This document shows positions 36,298 to 44,792 of a stretch of DNA of 64,000 nt, one piece after another. Location: positions 1-64,000 of IMG/VR virus record IMGVR_UViG_3300042566_000762. One strand, written 5' to 3'. The translations under genes and the position numbers were made by a program. Source of the DNA: a virus. The notes beneath the pieces are model-generated. The model was not told where the DNA came from. It ran no database searches and saw only the letters and a program-made list of their open reading frames with translations. Each line of letters starts with the position of its first letter. Within the stretch, counting starts at the first letter, position 1.

Positions 36298-37911
36298 TTA
36301 TAAAGTGTTCAAACCTTCAACGATAACTTTACCGTAGAACTCAGGTCTTACGATTTTCTTAGCGTATCTAGTCATAACACCTCTTCTTGGAGTGAAGTTA
36401 GTTGGGTCATAAACTAATGGAGTCATAATCAATGGAACATATGGTGCGTAAACTGCTCCTGTTTCGAAGAAGTTAGAACCTTTGAAGCCCATTAAGATAA
36501 CGTTCTCTGTCATGTATGGGTTTTTGTAAACATCATATCTGTTAGAGATTGAACCGATGTTAGTTACACCTGCTGCGAAAGTTAACGCATCCTTACCAGG
36601 ATTTGCAGAGAAACCATTCATTGATTCTAAAATAGTAGCTACGTTTGGAGATACAACTAAGAAGTTAGCACCACCTCTCATAGTCAATTGGTGAATCTTG
36701 TTAGATACCTTTTGTAATTTGATACCTAAAGTTTGATACCAAGTACTCTTAGTGTATGCAGATGCTGCAGCCGCGTTAGCGTCAATTGCAAATGCGTTAG
36801 TTGCACTATTGTAATCGTATCCAACTCTTGCAGACCAATAATCAGTTGTGAAAGCATTTTGTTGTAACATATCTAAGATTTCTAAGTCGATTTCTAAAGA
36901 GATGTATTCAGACAACATTTGAGTTAACTCAGCTTCAGCGTCTACACTATGGTAAGCGTTTAAATCTTGAGCTAATTCAGGAGTCCAAATTGCTTTTAAT
37001 TTTCTTGTCTTAGCAACGATTGGTTCAGATTTCAATTCTAATTCGATTTCTGGAATATTGATATCAGCACCAGTTCTATCTTCAAAGTCACCTCTGTTGT
37101 AATCGGTTGGTTGAACGTGGTAAGTTAATACCTGAGTTCCCAAGTTAACATCAGCTGCAGCAGAACCAGAAAGGATAAATGATGCAGAACCTTCAGATAA
37201 TGTAGTATATTCTGGTAATAAAGTTGTTGTTGCAGAACCTGAAACTTTGAAAGCTTTGATTCCGTTGTAATCAGCATCAGCAGGTAACCCAACAGTTACT
37301 TTCATAATTCTGTGGTTAGCTCCAGCGATAGAAGCAGATAATGCAGAATCAAATCTAACATCAGCAACAGATGCAGAAGCTACAGTAGCTGTTACGTTTG
37401 CAGTTGTGTCGTTGATTGTGTATCCAAATCTACCAGAACCATAAAGACCACCTTCAGTAGCTTGAGTAGAACCCAATTTGTTTCCTGTTGGAGATAAATT
37501 GTCTTTACCGAAAGTACCACCATTACCGAACATAGAAGAACCAGATGCTGGTCTACCTAAAGTTGTGTTAGTACCATATTTGAAATCCATGTAGAAAATA
37601 AGACCTGAAGGTAAGTTCATTGGTTGAACTGAAACGAACTCTTTAGAAGCGATAGAACCGAAGATTCTTCTTACTAAAGGTAACGCAACACCAGCCCACT
37701 CTTCAGAACCTGAAGATGTACCTGTTCTTGTAGCCTCATCTAATAATTGTTTTGCTTGGTTTTCTAACATTACTGCCATACCATGCTTGTTTGTTTCAGA
37801 ACCTGCGTTCTCTAACAAACCTGTTTTTTCCCACTTAGCTTTCAAACCTCTTGTTTGCTCTAACATAAGAGTTTGAGGGTTTGCGCCAGTCATTAATTTT
37901 TTTAAGTCCAT
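36298..37911 (-). CDS. 23: major capsid protein gp23-like
   Basis: The 537-residue protein carries LENQAKQLLDEATRTGTSSG, GVALPLVRRIFGSIASKEFV and SVQPMNLPSGLIFYMDFKYG, the hallmark of T4-like gp23. Later come RKLKAIWTPELAQDLNAYHS and the C-terminal RRGVMTRYAKKIVRPEFYGK. T4 gp23 has 521 residues. T4 gp23 is cut by protease gp21 after its N-terminal ~65 residues; here GSEEWAG near residue 60 lies in the right area but the cut site is not assigned. It forms the hexamers of the prohead. It follows the scaffold gene and is ended by a strong terminator. Confidence 0.97.
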   Translation of the reverse strand: MDLKKLMTGANPQTLMLEQTRGLKAKWEKTGLLENAGSETNKHGMAVMLENQAKQLLDEATRTGTSSGSEEWAGVALPLVRRIFGSIASKEFVSVQPMNLPSGLIFYMDFKYGTNTTLGRPASGSSMFGNGGTFGKDNLSPTGNKLGSTQATEGGLYGSGRFGYTINDTTANVTATVASASVADVRFDSALSASIAGANHRIMKVTVGLPADADYNGIKAFKVSGSATTTLLPEYTTLSEGSASFILSGSAAADVNLGTQVLTYHVQPTDYNRGDFEDRTGADINIPEIELELKSEPIVAKTRKLKAIWTPELAQDLNAYHSVDAEAELTQMLSEYISLEIDLEILDMLQQNAFTTDYWSARVGYDYNSATNAFAIDANAAAASAYTKSTWYQTLGIKLQKVSNKIHQLTMRGGANFLVVSPNVATILESMNGFSANPGKDALTFAAGVTNIGSISNRYDVYKNPYMTENVILMGFKGSNFFETGAVYAPYVPLIMTPLVYDPTNFTPRRGVMTRYAKKIVRPEFYGKVIVEGLNTL

Positions 37912-37939
37912 TTTAAATGAATTTATTTTTTTTGTTTAA

Positions 37940-39172
37940 TTATTTTATAATACCTGCTAATTTCTTAAATCTGTCGGAGAAATTTGTGCTTTCTGCAATT
38001 ACTGCTTTAGCTTGTGCTGGCTTAGTAGATTTTGATACTTTGCTAGCAATTCCTTCAGAAATAGATTTTTTAGTAGATTTTTGTGTAGTTGAAGTATATT
38101 TGAAGTTCTCTGCTAATGTAGAGAATACCAATTTAACCTCTCTTACTGATTTTGTTCTATCCAAAGTTTCAATCACTTTAACTTTTTGTTCGTTAGTCAT
38201 GTTGTGTGCTCTGAATAATTTATTAGCGAATAATAACTTAGCGTTTAATAAGTTTACTTCGTTAATTGTTCTTTGTAAAGATTTGATAGTCTTGTAAGCT
38301 TCGTTTAATTCAGCATCTTTTTCGTCAGCTTTCTTATCTTCCGCATCACCTTTCATATCATCTTCCATTTCTCTTAAGATTTCTTCTAAATCAACAACTT
38401 CTTTGTCATCTTCTTTAGAATCTTCTTCAGCTTCGTTAGTTGATTTCTTTTCGTCATCTTCTTCTTCAGCTTCGTTGGTTGCTTTTTCATCATCTTCTTC
38501 TTCAGCTTCATACATAGAATCTTCTTCTTTTTCAGAATCGTCTCCATCTAATTGTGCTTCCAATTCTCTGATGATTGCTTCTAAGTCCATATCATCTTCA
38601 GACTCTTCGTCATCAGAACCCATGTCCATTGAATCGTCACCCATTTCAGAATCCATGCCCATGTCATCCATGCCCATTTCATCTTCACCTTCTGCTTGTG
38701 CAAATGGATTTTCTTCTTCTTCAGAATCTTCTCCTTCTAATTCTGCCAATCTAGCTTTCAATTCTGCAATTTCTGCATCTTTGTCACCTTCTTGGTCATC
38801 AGCGAATGGATTTTCTTCTTCAGAAATGTCTGCTACTTTCTTATAGTCAGTACCAGCTTGTTCTGGCTTACCACTATCTTTTTTTACACCTACTGATAAA
38901 TCAGTATCTGCATCTAAAGTTGGTGTTGCACCAGGAGTCTCAGCGTATCCTGCTTCAACTTTTGAACCGATTCCAGTAGAATCTAATTCTTCGTCAACTT
39001 TTTTAGCGTCATCATCTTCCATTTCTGCTTCTGCTCTCATCTTTTGAGATAAGATAGATTGTAGTCTTGGAGTAAATGCTTCTTCTAAAGCTAACTTTGC
39101 GTTTGCTAAAGCGGTTTCTTTAACTGCTTTGGCATCAGCGATTGCTTCTTTCAATAATTTTGAATTTGCCAT
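37940..39172 (-). CDS. 22: prohead core scaffold protein gp22-like
   Basis: The 410-residue protein starts MANSKLLKEAIADAKAVKET and is followed by a helical ALANAKLALEEAF segment, as in gp22-like cores of marine T4-like phages. Residues ~110-300 are extremely acidic, with Met-Asp/Glu runs and near-repeats of EEEDDEKATNEA. The C-terminal ~80 residues are helical and basic (VRVKVIETLDRT-type sequence, ending FKKLAGIIK). Scaffold cores template the prohead and are degraded by gp21. Position between gp21 and gp23 is diagnostic. Its start has a full AAGGAG Shine-Dalgarno sequence, unlike the other genes. Confidence 0.85.
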   Translation of the reverse strand: MANSKLLKEAIADAKAVKETALANAKLALEEAFTPRLQSILSQKMRAEAEMEDDDAKKVDEELDSTGIGSKVEAGYAETPGATPTLDADTDLSVGVKKDSGKPEQAGTDYKKVADISEEENPFADDQEGDKDAEIAELKARLAELEGEDSEEEENPFAQAEGEDEMGMDDMGMDSEMGDDSMDMGSDDEESEDDMDLEAIIRELEAQLDGDDSEKEEDSMYEAEEEDDEKATNEAEEEDDEKKSTNEAEEDSKEDDKEVVDLEEILREMEDDMKGDAEDKKADEKDAELNEAYKTIKSLQRTINEVNLLNAKLLFANKLFRAHNMTNEQKVKVIETLDRTKSVREVKLVFSTLAENFKYTSTTQKSTKKSISEGIASKVSKSTKPAQAKAVIAESTNFSDRFKKLAGIIK

Positions 39173-39180
39173 CTTGTTTT

Positions 39181-39186
39181 CTCCTT
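39181..39186 (-). promoter_or_regulatory. strong Shine-Dalgarno sequence of the scaffold gene
   Basis: AAGGAG on the minus strand ends eight bases before the scaffold ATG (39170-39172). I checked the upstream regions of the other main late genes and saw no comparable match, which makes this site exceptional within the window. Confidence 0.75.
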
Positions 39187-39359
39187 AAATTTTGTTGTGA
39201 AGTTATTCTTGTAGGGAACTCCAATGTAATTATGTTGATTGTTCGGTCACACCTTATAAGAAGGGTATTCATTAATCAACTCTGTCTTGTAATCTTATAA
39301 TAAAAAATAAGATATTTGATAATATATATGTAAATTTTTTAGAAAACTAAAGAAAACTA

Positions 39360-39536
39360 CTAAAATAGTTTGTTTTTTCTTATAGTTTCTTCTTTTTGTA
39401 ACCTCTTTCTTTTAGAAGGTTTGATAAAGTTCTTCCTTTCTCTAAGTTCTTCTATTTGTTTTATGGACTGAACTCTCTTTTTGTAATCTTTTATTGCCCA
39501 CTCTATGTTTCCACCTTTAACACTTACTACTAACAT
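39360..39536 (-). CDS. rpsU: phage-encoded ribosomal protein bS21
   Basis: A 58-residue frame starts MLVVSVKGGNIEWAIKDYKK and contains ELRERKNFIKPSKRKRLQKE. The family pattern is clear: a short beta start with V-x-V-K, AIKDYKK matching the A-x-(K/R)-(R/F/Y)-(K/F)-(K/R) helix, ELRxRxxFxKPSxxRxR in the second helix, and a basic tail. Bacterial bS21 has 55-75 residues and sits on the 30S platform next to the anti-Shine-Dalgarno end of 16S rRNA. The gene starts five bases after the 123-residue gene and precedes scaffold gp22. Phage-borne bS21 is known in other aquatic phages. It could replace the host protein during infection (inference). Confidence 0.85.
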   Translation of the reverse strand: MLVVSVKGGNIEWAIKDYKKRVQSIKQIEELRERKNFIKPSKRKRLQKEETIRKNKLF

Positions 39537-39540
39537 TCTT

Positions 39541-39912
39541 CTATTGTAAATTTGTCAACTTGTATTTTGTTGAGTATAATAAAGTTACAATATTATCTAT
39601 GTCGTTTTGTAACCAACTCATTTGTAATTTTTCGTCTTTTCTTAATTTTGCAACTACTGCAATCAATTTATCAAAATATCCAATAATATTTTTAATATCA
39701 TTATTTGTATCTAAACCACTTACCGGTTGTAATTTAATCAATCCGTATTGTCCTTGATATGCTTCAACTAAACCATCCACTAATCCGCCAATTGTATCGT
39801 AATAGTTTCCCAACGCAATATGTGCTGAAAATGAACCAACACCTTTAACTCCTACATGGAATGAATGTGTTTGTGTTCTACTATGTAATAACAATGAAGC
39901 TAATTGTTCCAA
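39541..39912 (-). CDS. hypothetical head-region protein
   Basis: The 123-residue protein starts MEQLASLLLHSRTQTHSFHV and includes VKGVGSFSAHIALGNYYDTI, GGLVDGLVEAYQGQYGLIKL and a helical end. It looks like a soluble helical protein and resembles the DUF5856-type 'HxxHW...H..L..YY......D...E' Dps/ferritin-like pattern (LLHSRTQTHSFHV...ALGNYYDTIGGLVDGLVEAY). That assignment is tentative. It lies between the protease and bS21 genes with 1-5 base gaps, so it belongs to the capsid operon. Many T4-like phages of aquatic origin have such a gene there. Confidence 0.6.
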   Translation of the reverse strand: MEQLASLLLHSRTQTHSFHVGVKGVGSFSAHIALGNYYDTIGGLVDGLVEAYQGQYGLIKLQPVSGLDTNNDIKNIIGYFDKLIAVVAKLRKDEKLQMSWLQNDIDNIVTLLYSTKYKLTNLQ

Positions 39913-39913
39913 T

Positions 39914-40339
39914 TTATTTTGTTTTATTTTCTTTAATTCCCAATCTTTGTTTCATTACTTCTTCGGATAAATCTGCTATTTCAAAATATCTACCCAATAC
40001 ATGTCCCATATCTTCATATAGAGCTTCCAATCTTTGTTGTTGAGATTGAGCTTCTACTGCTTCTTTTTCAAATGAAGTTTGTAATTTCTTTAACTCACTC
40101 ATATTTCTTTTAATAGTCACTCTATCGAACCAGTCACCACCTTCTCTCAAAGTATATTCTTGTGCTGCATCCGCAATTCCACCTAATGTTTCTGCGATTT
40201 GCATAATATCGGATTTTCTACTCATACCTTCTCTATGTTGGTTATAAGTTGAAATGATTTCTAAAAAATGTCTTTTTAATTCGGTTGGAAGTTGTTGAAA
40301 CTCTTCGGTTTCTCTTAATATATTTCTTAACTTTATCAT
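39914..40339 (-). CDS. hypothetical head-region protein with short N-terminal leader motif
   Basis: The 141-residue protein starts MIKLRNILRETEEFQQLPTE and is mostly helical and charged (NMSELKKLQTSFEKEAVEAQ, LGRYFEIADLSEEVMKQRLG). The 'KLRNILRE' leader resembles short leaders on other small genes in this block (for example KKSELKELIRQVVKEE at 41215). I do not recognise a family. It may be a core or internal head protein, inferred from position between protease and scaffold. Confidence 0.55.
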   Translation of the reverse strand: MIKLRNILRETEEFQQLPTELKRHFLEIISTYNQHREGMSRKSDIMQIAETLGGIADAAQEYTLREGGDWFDRVTIKRNMSELKKLQTSFEKEAVEAQSQQQRLEALYEDMGHVLGRYFEIADLSEEVMKQRLGIKENKTK

Positions 40340-40342
40340 ATA

Positions 40343-40621
40343 CTATTTCTTTAAAATATCGTTTTTCTTAATTTTTGTAATTGCTTGCATTAATTGTTGT
40401 CTATCCATACCTAATGCATCTATTATTTTTGCAATAATTAATTGTTCCTTTTTCTTTGGTAAATTATATCCTTTTACGATACTAATTGTTCTATCTAAAA
40501 ATCTTTGTACCTGTGATGGCAATGCTACATCCATATCTTCCAAATCTTCATTCATTTCAGCTTTTGAAACAACTTTTACACTTGTGTAATTATTTGGTAT
40601 CAAATTTATTAACTTTGCCAT
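40343..40621 (-). CDS. hypothetical head-region protein
   Basis: The 92-residue basic protein starts MAKLINLIPNNYTSVKVVSK and includes ALPSQVQRFLDRTISIVKGY and LIIAKIIDALGMDRQQLMQA. Two amphipathic helices are apparent. It follows the prohead protease by one base and precedes the 141-residue gene by three. No family recognised. In T4 the comparable interval encodes small internal core proteins, so a core role is a reasonable guess but unsupported by motif. Confidence 0.55.
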   Translation of the reverse strand: MAKLINLIPNNYTSVKVVSKAEMNEDLEDMDVALPSQVQRFLDRTISIVKGYNLPKKKEQLIIAKIIDALGMDRQQLMQAITKIKKNDILKK

Positions 40622-40622
40622 A

Positions 40623-41213
40623 TTAATTAAGTTCTATTATAATTTCTCTCATTAAATCTTGTGACCTACACCACTTACCACATTCTTCTGCTATCTTTGC
40701 CCATTGTTTTGATTCTTGCAAAGGTGCCATAAATGCTCCATGTGTTGATGGATTGGATACGAAATCCCATCCAACTAATTCAAAGTCTTCCTGAACCATT
40801 ACAGTCCCATCTCTCATTTCTTTTACCGAACCCAATCCTCTTGATGAAATACCTAAACGAATATTATTTTTTAATAATTCTTTTAATATATTTCCTGATG
40901 GTGTTGAAAGTATTTCTACTACACCACATACATCATCACCTTCCCAATAGATTTCTCTAATGTTATGTGATACATTCTTTAAGTTGATAACCGGAGATTC
41001 AGGATGGTCTAACTCACCTAATGCTCTACGTTCTTTAATAAGTTGTTCGTATTTTTTACACTCTCTTTCTAAAATTTCTCTAGGATATCTTCTATTATTT
41101 TGATTTGGAGCACCTGCTCTTTGCAAAATTCCCTTAACTAAATAAGTTCCGTTTTCTTCTTGTTGAAGTTTTGCCTCAAACAAATGTGTTTCTATTAATA
41201 ATCCTTTATTCAT
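40623..41213 (-). CDS. 21: prohead core protease gp21-like
   Basis: The 196-residue protein carries LVKGILQRAGAPNQNNRRYP, GELDHPESPVINLKNVSHNI and IRLGISSRGLGSVKEM. The His in GELDHP (His70) and the Ser in GISSRG (Ser123/124) fit the catalytic His-Ser pair of the herpes-assemblin-like prohead protease family. DFELVGWDFVSNPSTHGAFM is the conserved C-terminal loop. T4 gp21 cleaves scaffold, capsid and internal proteins during head maturation and has 212 residues. The place ahead of scaffold and capsid genes agrees. Confidence 0.92.
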   Translation of the reverse strand: MNKGLLIETHLFEAKLQQEENGTYLVKGILQRAGAPNQNNRRYPREILERECKKYEQLIKERRALGELDHPESPVINLKNVSHNIREIYWEGDDVCGVVEILSTPSGNILKELLKNNIRLGISSRGLGSVKEMRDGTVMVQEDFELVGWDFVSNPSTHGAFMAPLQESKQWAKIAEECGKWCRSQDLMREIIIELN

Positions 41214-41214
41214 A

Positions 41215-41508
41215 TTAATCTTTCTTTCTTAATGCTGCTAAATCACTTCCTTCTATTTCACCATCTTTATCAACATCGATTTTCTTTTGTCCAGCAGTTA
41301 ATTCAGCTTCATTGTATCCTCTCAATCTTCCTTCCGATTTTGCTTTGTATGCAGTATCTACGGCATTAAAGAATTTTTTCTTATCATCGTCAGACATAGA
41401 AGATATATCTTTACCACTTTTATCTAACATTGTTTTAAATAATTGTTGGTAATCTTGTTCTTCTTTAACAACTTGTCTAATAAGTTCTTTTAATTCTGAT
41501 TTTTTCAT
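41215..41508 (-). CDS. small EF-hand-like protein of the head operon
   Basis: The 97-residue protein starts MKKSELKELIRQVVKEEQDY and ends with KKIDVDKDGEIEGSDLAALR. The latter contains D-x-D-x-D-G-x-I-x-x-x-D/E, a single EF-hand/dockerin-type calcium-binding loop at about residues 77-90. The middle (SDDDKKKFFNAVDTAYK) is helical. Its start overlaps the preceding stop (TAATG). Calcium binding is inferred from the loop; a role in head assembly is suggested only by position next to gp21. Confidence 0.6.
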   Translation of the reverse strand: MKKSELKELIRQVVKEEQDYQQLFKTMLDKSGKDISSMSDDDKKKFFNAVDTAYKAKSEGRLRGYNEAELTAGQKKIDVDKDGEIEGSDLAALRKKD

Positions 41509-42095
41509 TATTCTGAAATTTGTCTGATTTTTTGGTCTAATTTTAATAATCTTTCCTTTATAGTATAAATATGACTATTTGTTCTTTTCCAATAACTTTT
41601 ATTATTTACACCACTTTCATTTTTAATTTTACCATACCAATTAAGAAATCGTTCCATTTCTTTTAATTGTTTGTTGATATTAGAAATACCCCTGCCAATT
41701 TTGGCTTGGGCAGTTGCTTCTTCGTTTTTTAATTCCAACCAACGATTTTCATTAACTGGAGTATATCCCGTAAGGTCTGCTTGTCTTTTTGCTTTTTTCT
41801 TCTCACCACCTTTTCCACTAAATGCAAATGGAGTATTATATCCTTCTGCAGAAGCAGTTGTATTCATTTCATCGAGCATACTATTTCTAAGTATTTCACG
41901 AATTTTTTCTTTGAATGCTTCTTTAACATGGTCAGGTAAACCATCATGAGATGTTGATGCGAAGTCTTTAGCATCTTTATCAGTCATTGAATCGGCTGCT
42001 TTACTAACTTCTGGAGATGGATTTTCCATATCACCTTTTTGAGCGGCATGAACCATGCCCATAAATCTTTGTTGTGCTTTACTTTTTGCTGGCAT
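41508..42095 (-). CDS. DUF3008-like protein with C-terminal extension
   Basis: The N-terminus, MPAKSKAQQRFMGMVHAAQK, is the characteristic DUF3008 motif, found as small proteins in many phages and bacteria with unknown function. The following SKAADSMTDKDAKDFASTSH continues that domain. Residues ~65-195 are an added basic, helical region (KEKIREILRNSMLDEM, KGGEKKKAKRQADLTGY, KERLLKLDQKIRQISE). The start overlaps the upstream gene by 17 bases. Position in the portal-protease interval suggests a virion or head-assembly role. Confidence 0.7.
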   Translation of the reverse strand: MPAKSKAQQRFMGMVHAAQKGDMENPSPEVSKAADSMTDKDAKDFASTSHDGLPDHVKEAFKEKIREILRNSMLDEMNTTASAEGYNTPFAFSGKGGEKKKAKRQADLTGYTPVNENRWLELKNEEATAQAKIGRGISNINKQLKEMERFLNWYGKIKNESGVNNKSYWKRTNSHIYTIKERLLKLDQKIRQISE

Positions 42096-42954
42096 TTCTT
42101 AATTCATTTAATAATTCATATGTCATCATCAATGCTGAAAGGTGTTGTTCTTTAATTCTCTTAACTGATTTAACTTTTCTTATATTAGAAATAGTTTCTG
42201 CTAATTTGATTTGAGTTATTTTGTCAGAAATTTTACCACCAATTTCTTTTAAAGAATTAATTAAATTAGTAACTTCGGTTGAAACATACTCATTTAATTT
42301 ACCAGTATTATTAATGTTATTAATATATTCTCTTAATAATCCCTTTTGGTCGTTTGATAAATTTTTATACTTTGTGTTAAATGATTCTACCAACAATTTA
42401 TATGATACTGCTCTCAAATCTTCATCTTGTTTTCTATATTCTTCCATAACCGCATCTTTAATCTTAATTTCTTTATTTTGAATAGAGGAATTAATTATAT
42501 TTTCTGCAATTGTAAATCTAGAAGATACAACATCGGTTGGGTCAAATGATTCTTCGGATGTAACTGTTTCAAATATCTTATAAATAGATGCAAGAGTTTT
42601 ATAGTTTGATATTGGAGATTTGATAAACTCATCCAAATTATAAGTTTCTTTAATTTCTTTAATTAAATTATATTTTTCTTTTGTAAGTTTTTTCTCATCT
42701 ATTTTTTTACGAGCTTCTAATATTGTATTGATGAATTGTTCAGCTTTACTTTCTGAATTGTATTTTTCATTAATAAGATATTGGTATAATTTCAATTCTT
42801 TTGATAATTCTTTTTTAGAATTAAAATGTTCTTTTAAAATCTTTTCTGCTACTGATTTATTGGCAGACATAATCTCTGATGTGATTTGTCTTACTAATAA
42901 TTCAAATATAAATCCAGTATTTTTAAACTTCGAATGTTTTATTTTTTTCATCAA
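42079..42954 (-). CDS. hypothetical helical protein between portal and protease genes
   Basis: The 291-residue protein starts MMKKIKHSKFKNTGFIFELL, followed by VRQITSEIMSANKSVAEKIL, and is almost entirely helical and Lys/Glu/Asn-rich (KKELSKELKLYQYLINEKYN, YLLRE-like segments). I know this type of protein from the portal-protease interval of T4-like marine phages, but it has no assigned function there. No catalytic motif or membrane segment is visible. It starts 46 bases after the portal gene stop. Confidence 0.65.
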   Translation of the reverse strand: MMKKIKHSKFKNTGFIFELLVRQITSEIMSANKSVAEKILKEHFNSKKELSKELKLYQYLINEKYNSESKAEQFINTILEARKKIDEKKLTKEKYNLIKEIKETYNLDEFIKSPISNYKTLASIYKIFETVTSEESFDPTDVVSSRFTIAENIINSSIQNKEIKIKDAVMEEYRKQDEDLRAVSYKLLVESFNTKYKNLSNDQKGLLREYINNINNTGKLNEYVSTEVTNLINSLKEIGGKISDKITQIKLAETISNIRKVKSVKRIKEQHLSALMMTYELLNELRNASKK

Positions 42955-42999
42955 TTTGTCTAATTTGTCAGATATAAATATATTTTTTCTATTGGTTTA

Positions 43000-44739
43000 T
43001 TACTCTTTATTGAAATCTTCCGTTAAAATAGTTTTTTTATTACCATTCATATCTTTAAATATCTCCTGATAATTATTTCTTGGTTTATATTTTACGGAAC
43101 CTTCTTTTGCTTTAAGTGTCTTAATTCCCAATGGGTCTCTACCTTCTGGATGGTCATCCTTACCATATCTAACGGGGTCTTTAGGTCTACCCACACCATC
43201 TTCTTCTAATTCGGTTTTTAATCTATTCAATTCTTCTTCTACATTTGTAGGGCCCTCTGTTCCAGTTTCTTTTGCCGGGTCCATACCCTGAGTTTCGATA
43301 GATGTTAAACGGAATGTTTGTTTAGTATCATCTAATACTTGCAATGTCATTTCATCTTGTTCATCTTTCGCCATTTTCATTACCGCATCATACATCCATT
43401 CTTTAGAGAACATCTTTGTTTGTTGCATTTGTTGAATTAGAGCTACCTTAGAGGTGTATAACTCAACTTGCTCTTGCTCATAGATTTTAGATGGGATAGT
43501 TAATTCTAATGAAAAATTAGTTAATCTATCATCATCGATACCTTGTGCATATAAATGAACAATTGCAATTTTAGTTAATTCTGAAATAATTACTCTTTGA
43601 ACTCTTTCGATTGTTTTTGCAAAACGGATATCCATTGCTGCAAGAGTTGCTTTACCATTTGTATCTTCTTCATAACCCATATATGCTTTTGGAATCTTCA
43701 ATGCTGCCATTAACTTACCTTTCAAGTAGTTAATATCATCAATCATATTATATTCCAAACCTTTTAGAGTATCAATTGAAGTTCCATTATCATTACCACG
43801 AACTGGCATATAATAATCTTCAATAAGGTTTTGCATATTGTATTTTAAGTTATACTCACCCGTTCTTTCATCAACAAAAGGAACTTTTTTAGATGAGTTT
43901 ATAATTTTTTGCATGTAATTATCCACTTCATTTGGTGGAATATTACCTACATCAATTTTAAAAATTCTCTTTTCAGGAGCTCTCATTACTCTATGAATTA
44001 ACATAGCATCTTCCATTAACATTAATTGTTTCCAAACTCTTCTACCACCTTCAATCATTGATTTACCATAAGGTAAGAAGTTTGAATCCGAATTTAAACG
44101 GAAGTGTGCCATTTCATAGTTTTCAAATTCTTTCTTTGCAGATTGTCCTACTGAATTATATGGATTTTGGTATGGAGCGTATACAAACTTAACTCTTTGT
44201 GGATTTTCTGGGTCGAATCCTTCTACCCTACTCATTTCATATACCGATAATGGTGCAACACCAACGATACCAACTTTGTCTGCCATTTCTAATTGTAAAA
44301 AGAAATCACCATATTTAACCAAATTTCTAGCCCATGGCCATAAATTAAATTCAACATTAAGAATATCGTAAAATAAATTTTCTAATATTTGTTTAATATT
44401 GTCATCCTCATGATGGATTTTTAAAACATTACCCATTTCATTTCTAGCAGTACTTTCATCTGCATAGACATCCAATGCCGATGATAATATCGGGTCCATA
44501 TCCATAGAATCATAGTCTCTAAATAAATCTATTCTAACTTGTTGATATGCCATTGAAGATTCAACTTGGCCACTACCATAGTTAGTGACTTTCATTTTCA
44601 TAAATCTATCAACCAAATTTGTGGTCATATTTTGCCACTCATCGGTATCAACAACTTTTATACCATCTTGCGTTTGACGAACAATTGTATTTGTTGAAAA
44701 TAATTTTTGTAACCTACTAAATATTGTTTTATCTGCCAT
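43000..44739 (-). CDS. 20: portal vertex protein gp20-like
   Basis: The 579-residue protein has DLFRDYDSMDMDPILSSALD, VYADESTARNEMGNVLKIHH, FNLWPWARNLVKYGDFFLQL and RRVWKQLMLMEDAMLIHRVM. It also has APEKRIFKIDVGNIPPNEVD and KDPVRYGKDDHPEGRDPLGI. These are conserved across T4-like gp20 proteins (T4: 524 residues). Gp20 forms the dodecameric ring through which DNA is packaged and initiates head assembly. It lies downstream of the terminase, separated by the DUF5872-like gene. Confidence 0.95.
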   Translation of the reverse strand: MADKTIFSRLQKLFSTNTIVRQTQDGIKVVDTDEWQNMTTNLVDRFMKMKVTNYGSGQVESSMAYQQVRIDLFRDYDSMDMDPILSSALDVYADESTARNEMGNVLKIHHEDDNIKQILENLFYDILNVEFNLWPWARNLVKYGDFFLQLEMADKVGIVGVAPLSVYEMSRVEGFDPENPQRVKFVYAPYQNPYNSVGQSAKKEFENYEMAHFRLNSDSNFLPYGKSMIEGGRRVWKQLMLMEDAMLIHRVMRAPEKRIFKIDVGNIPPNEVDNYMQKIINSSKKVPFVDERTGEYNLKYNMQNLIEDYYMPVRGNDNGTSIDTLKGLEYNMIDDINYLKGKLMAALKIPKAYMGYEEDTNGKATLAAMDIRFAKTIERVQRVIISELTKIAIVHLYAQGIDDDRLTNFSLELTIPSKIYEQEQVELYTSKVALIQQMQQTKMFSKEWMYDAVMKMAKDEQDEMTLQVLDDTKQTFRLTSIETQGMDPAKETGTEGPTNVEEELNRLKTELEEDGVGRPKDPVRYGKDDHPEGRDPLGIKTLKAKEGSVKYKPRNNYQEIFKDMNGNKKTILTEDFNKE

Positions 44740-44792
44740 TTTAATATAATTCTATTTTTCTAAATATATGAAAAATTTTTCAATTTTCCAAA

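Noticed and set aside
39173-39359. Small frame starting MNTLLIRCDRTINIITLEFP between bS21 and scaffold
   Set aside because: It runs out of frame into the scaffold gene, has no leader of its own and looks like noncoding leader sequence.
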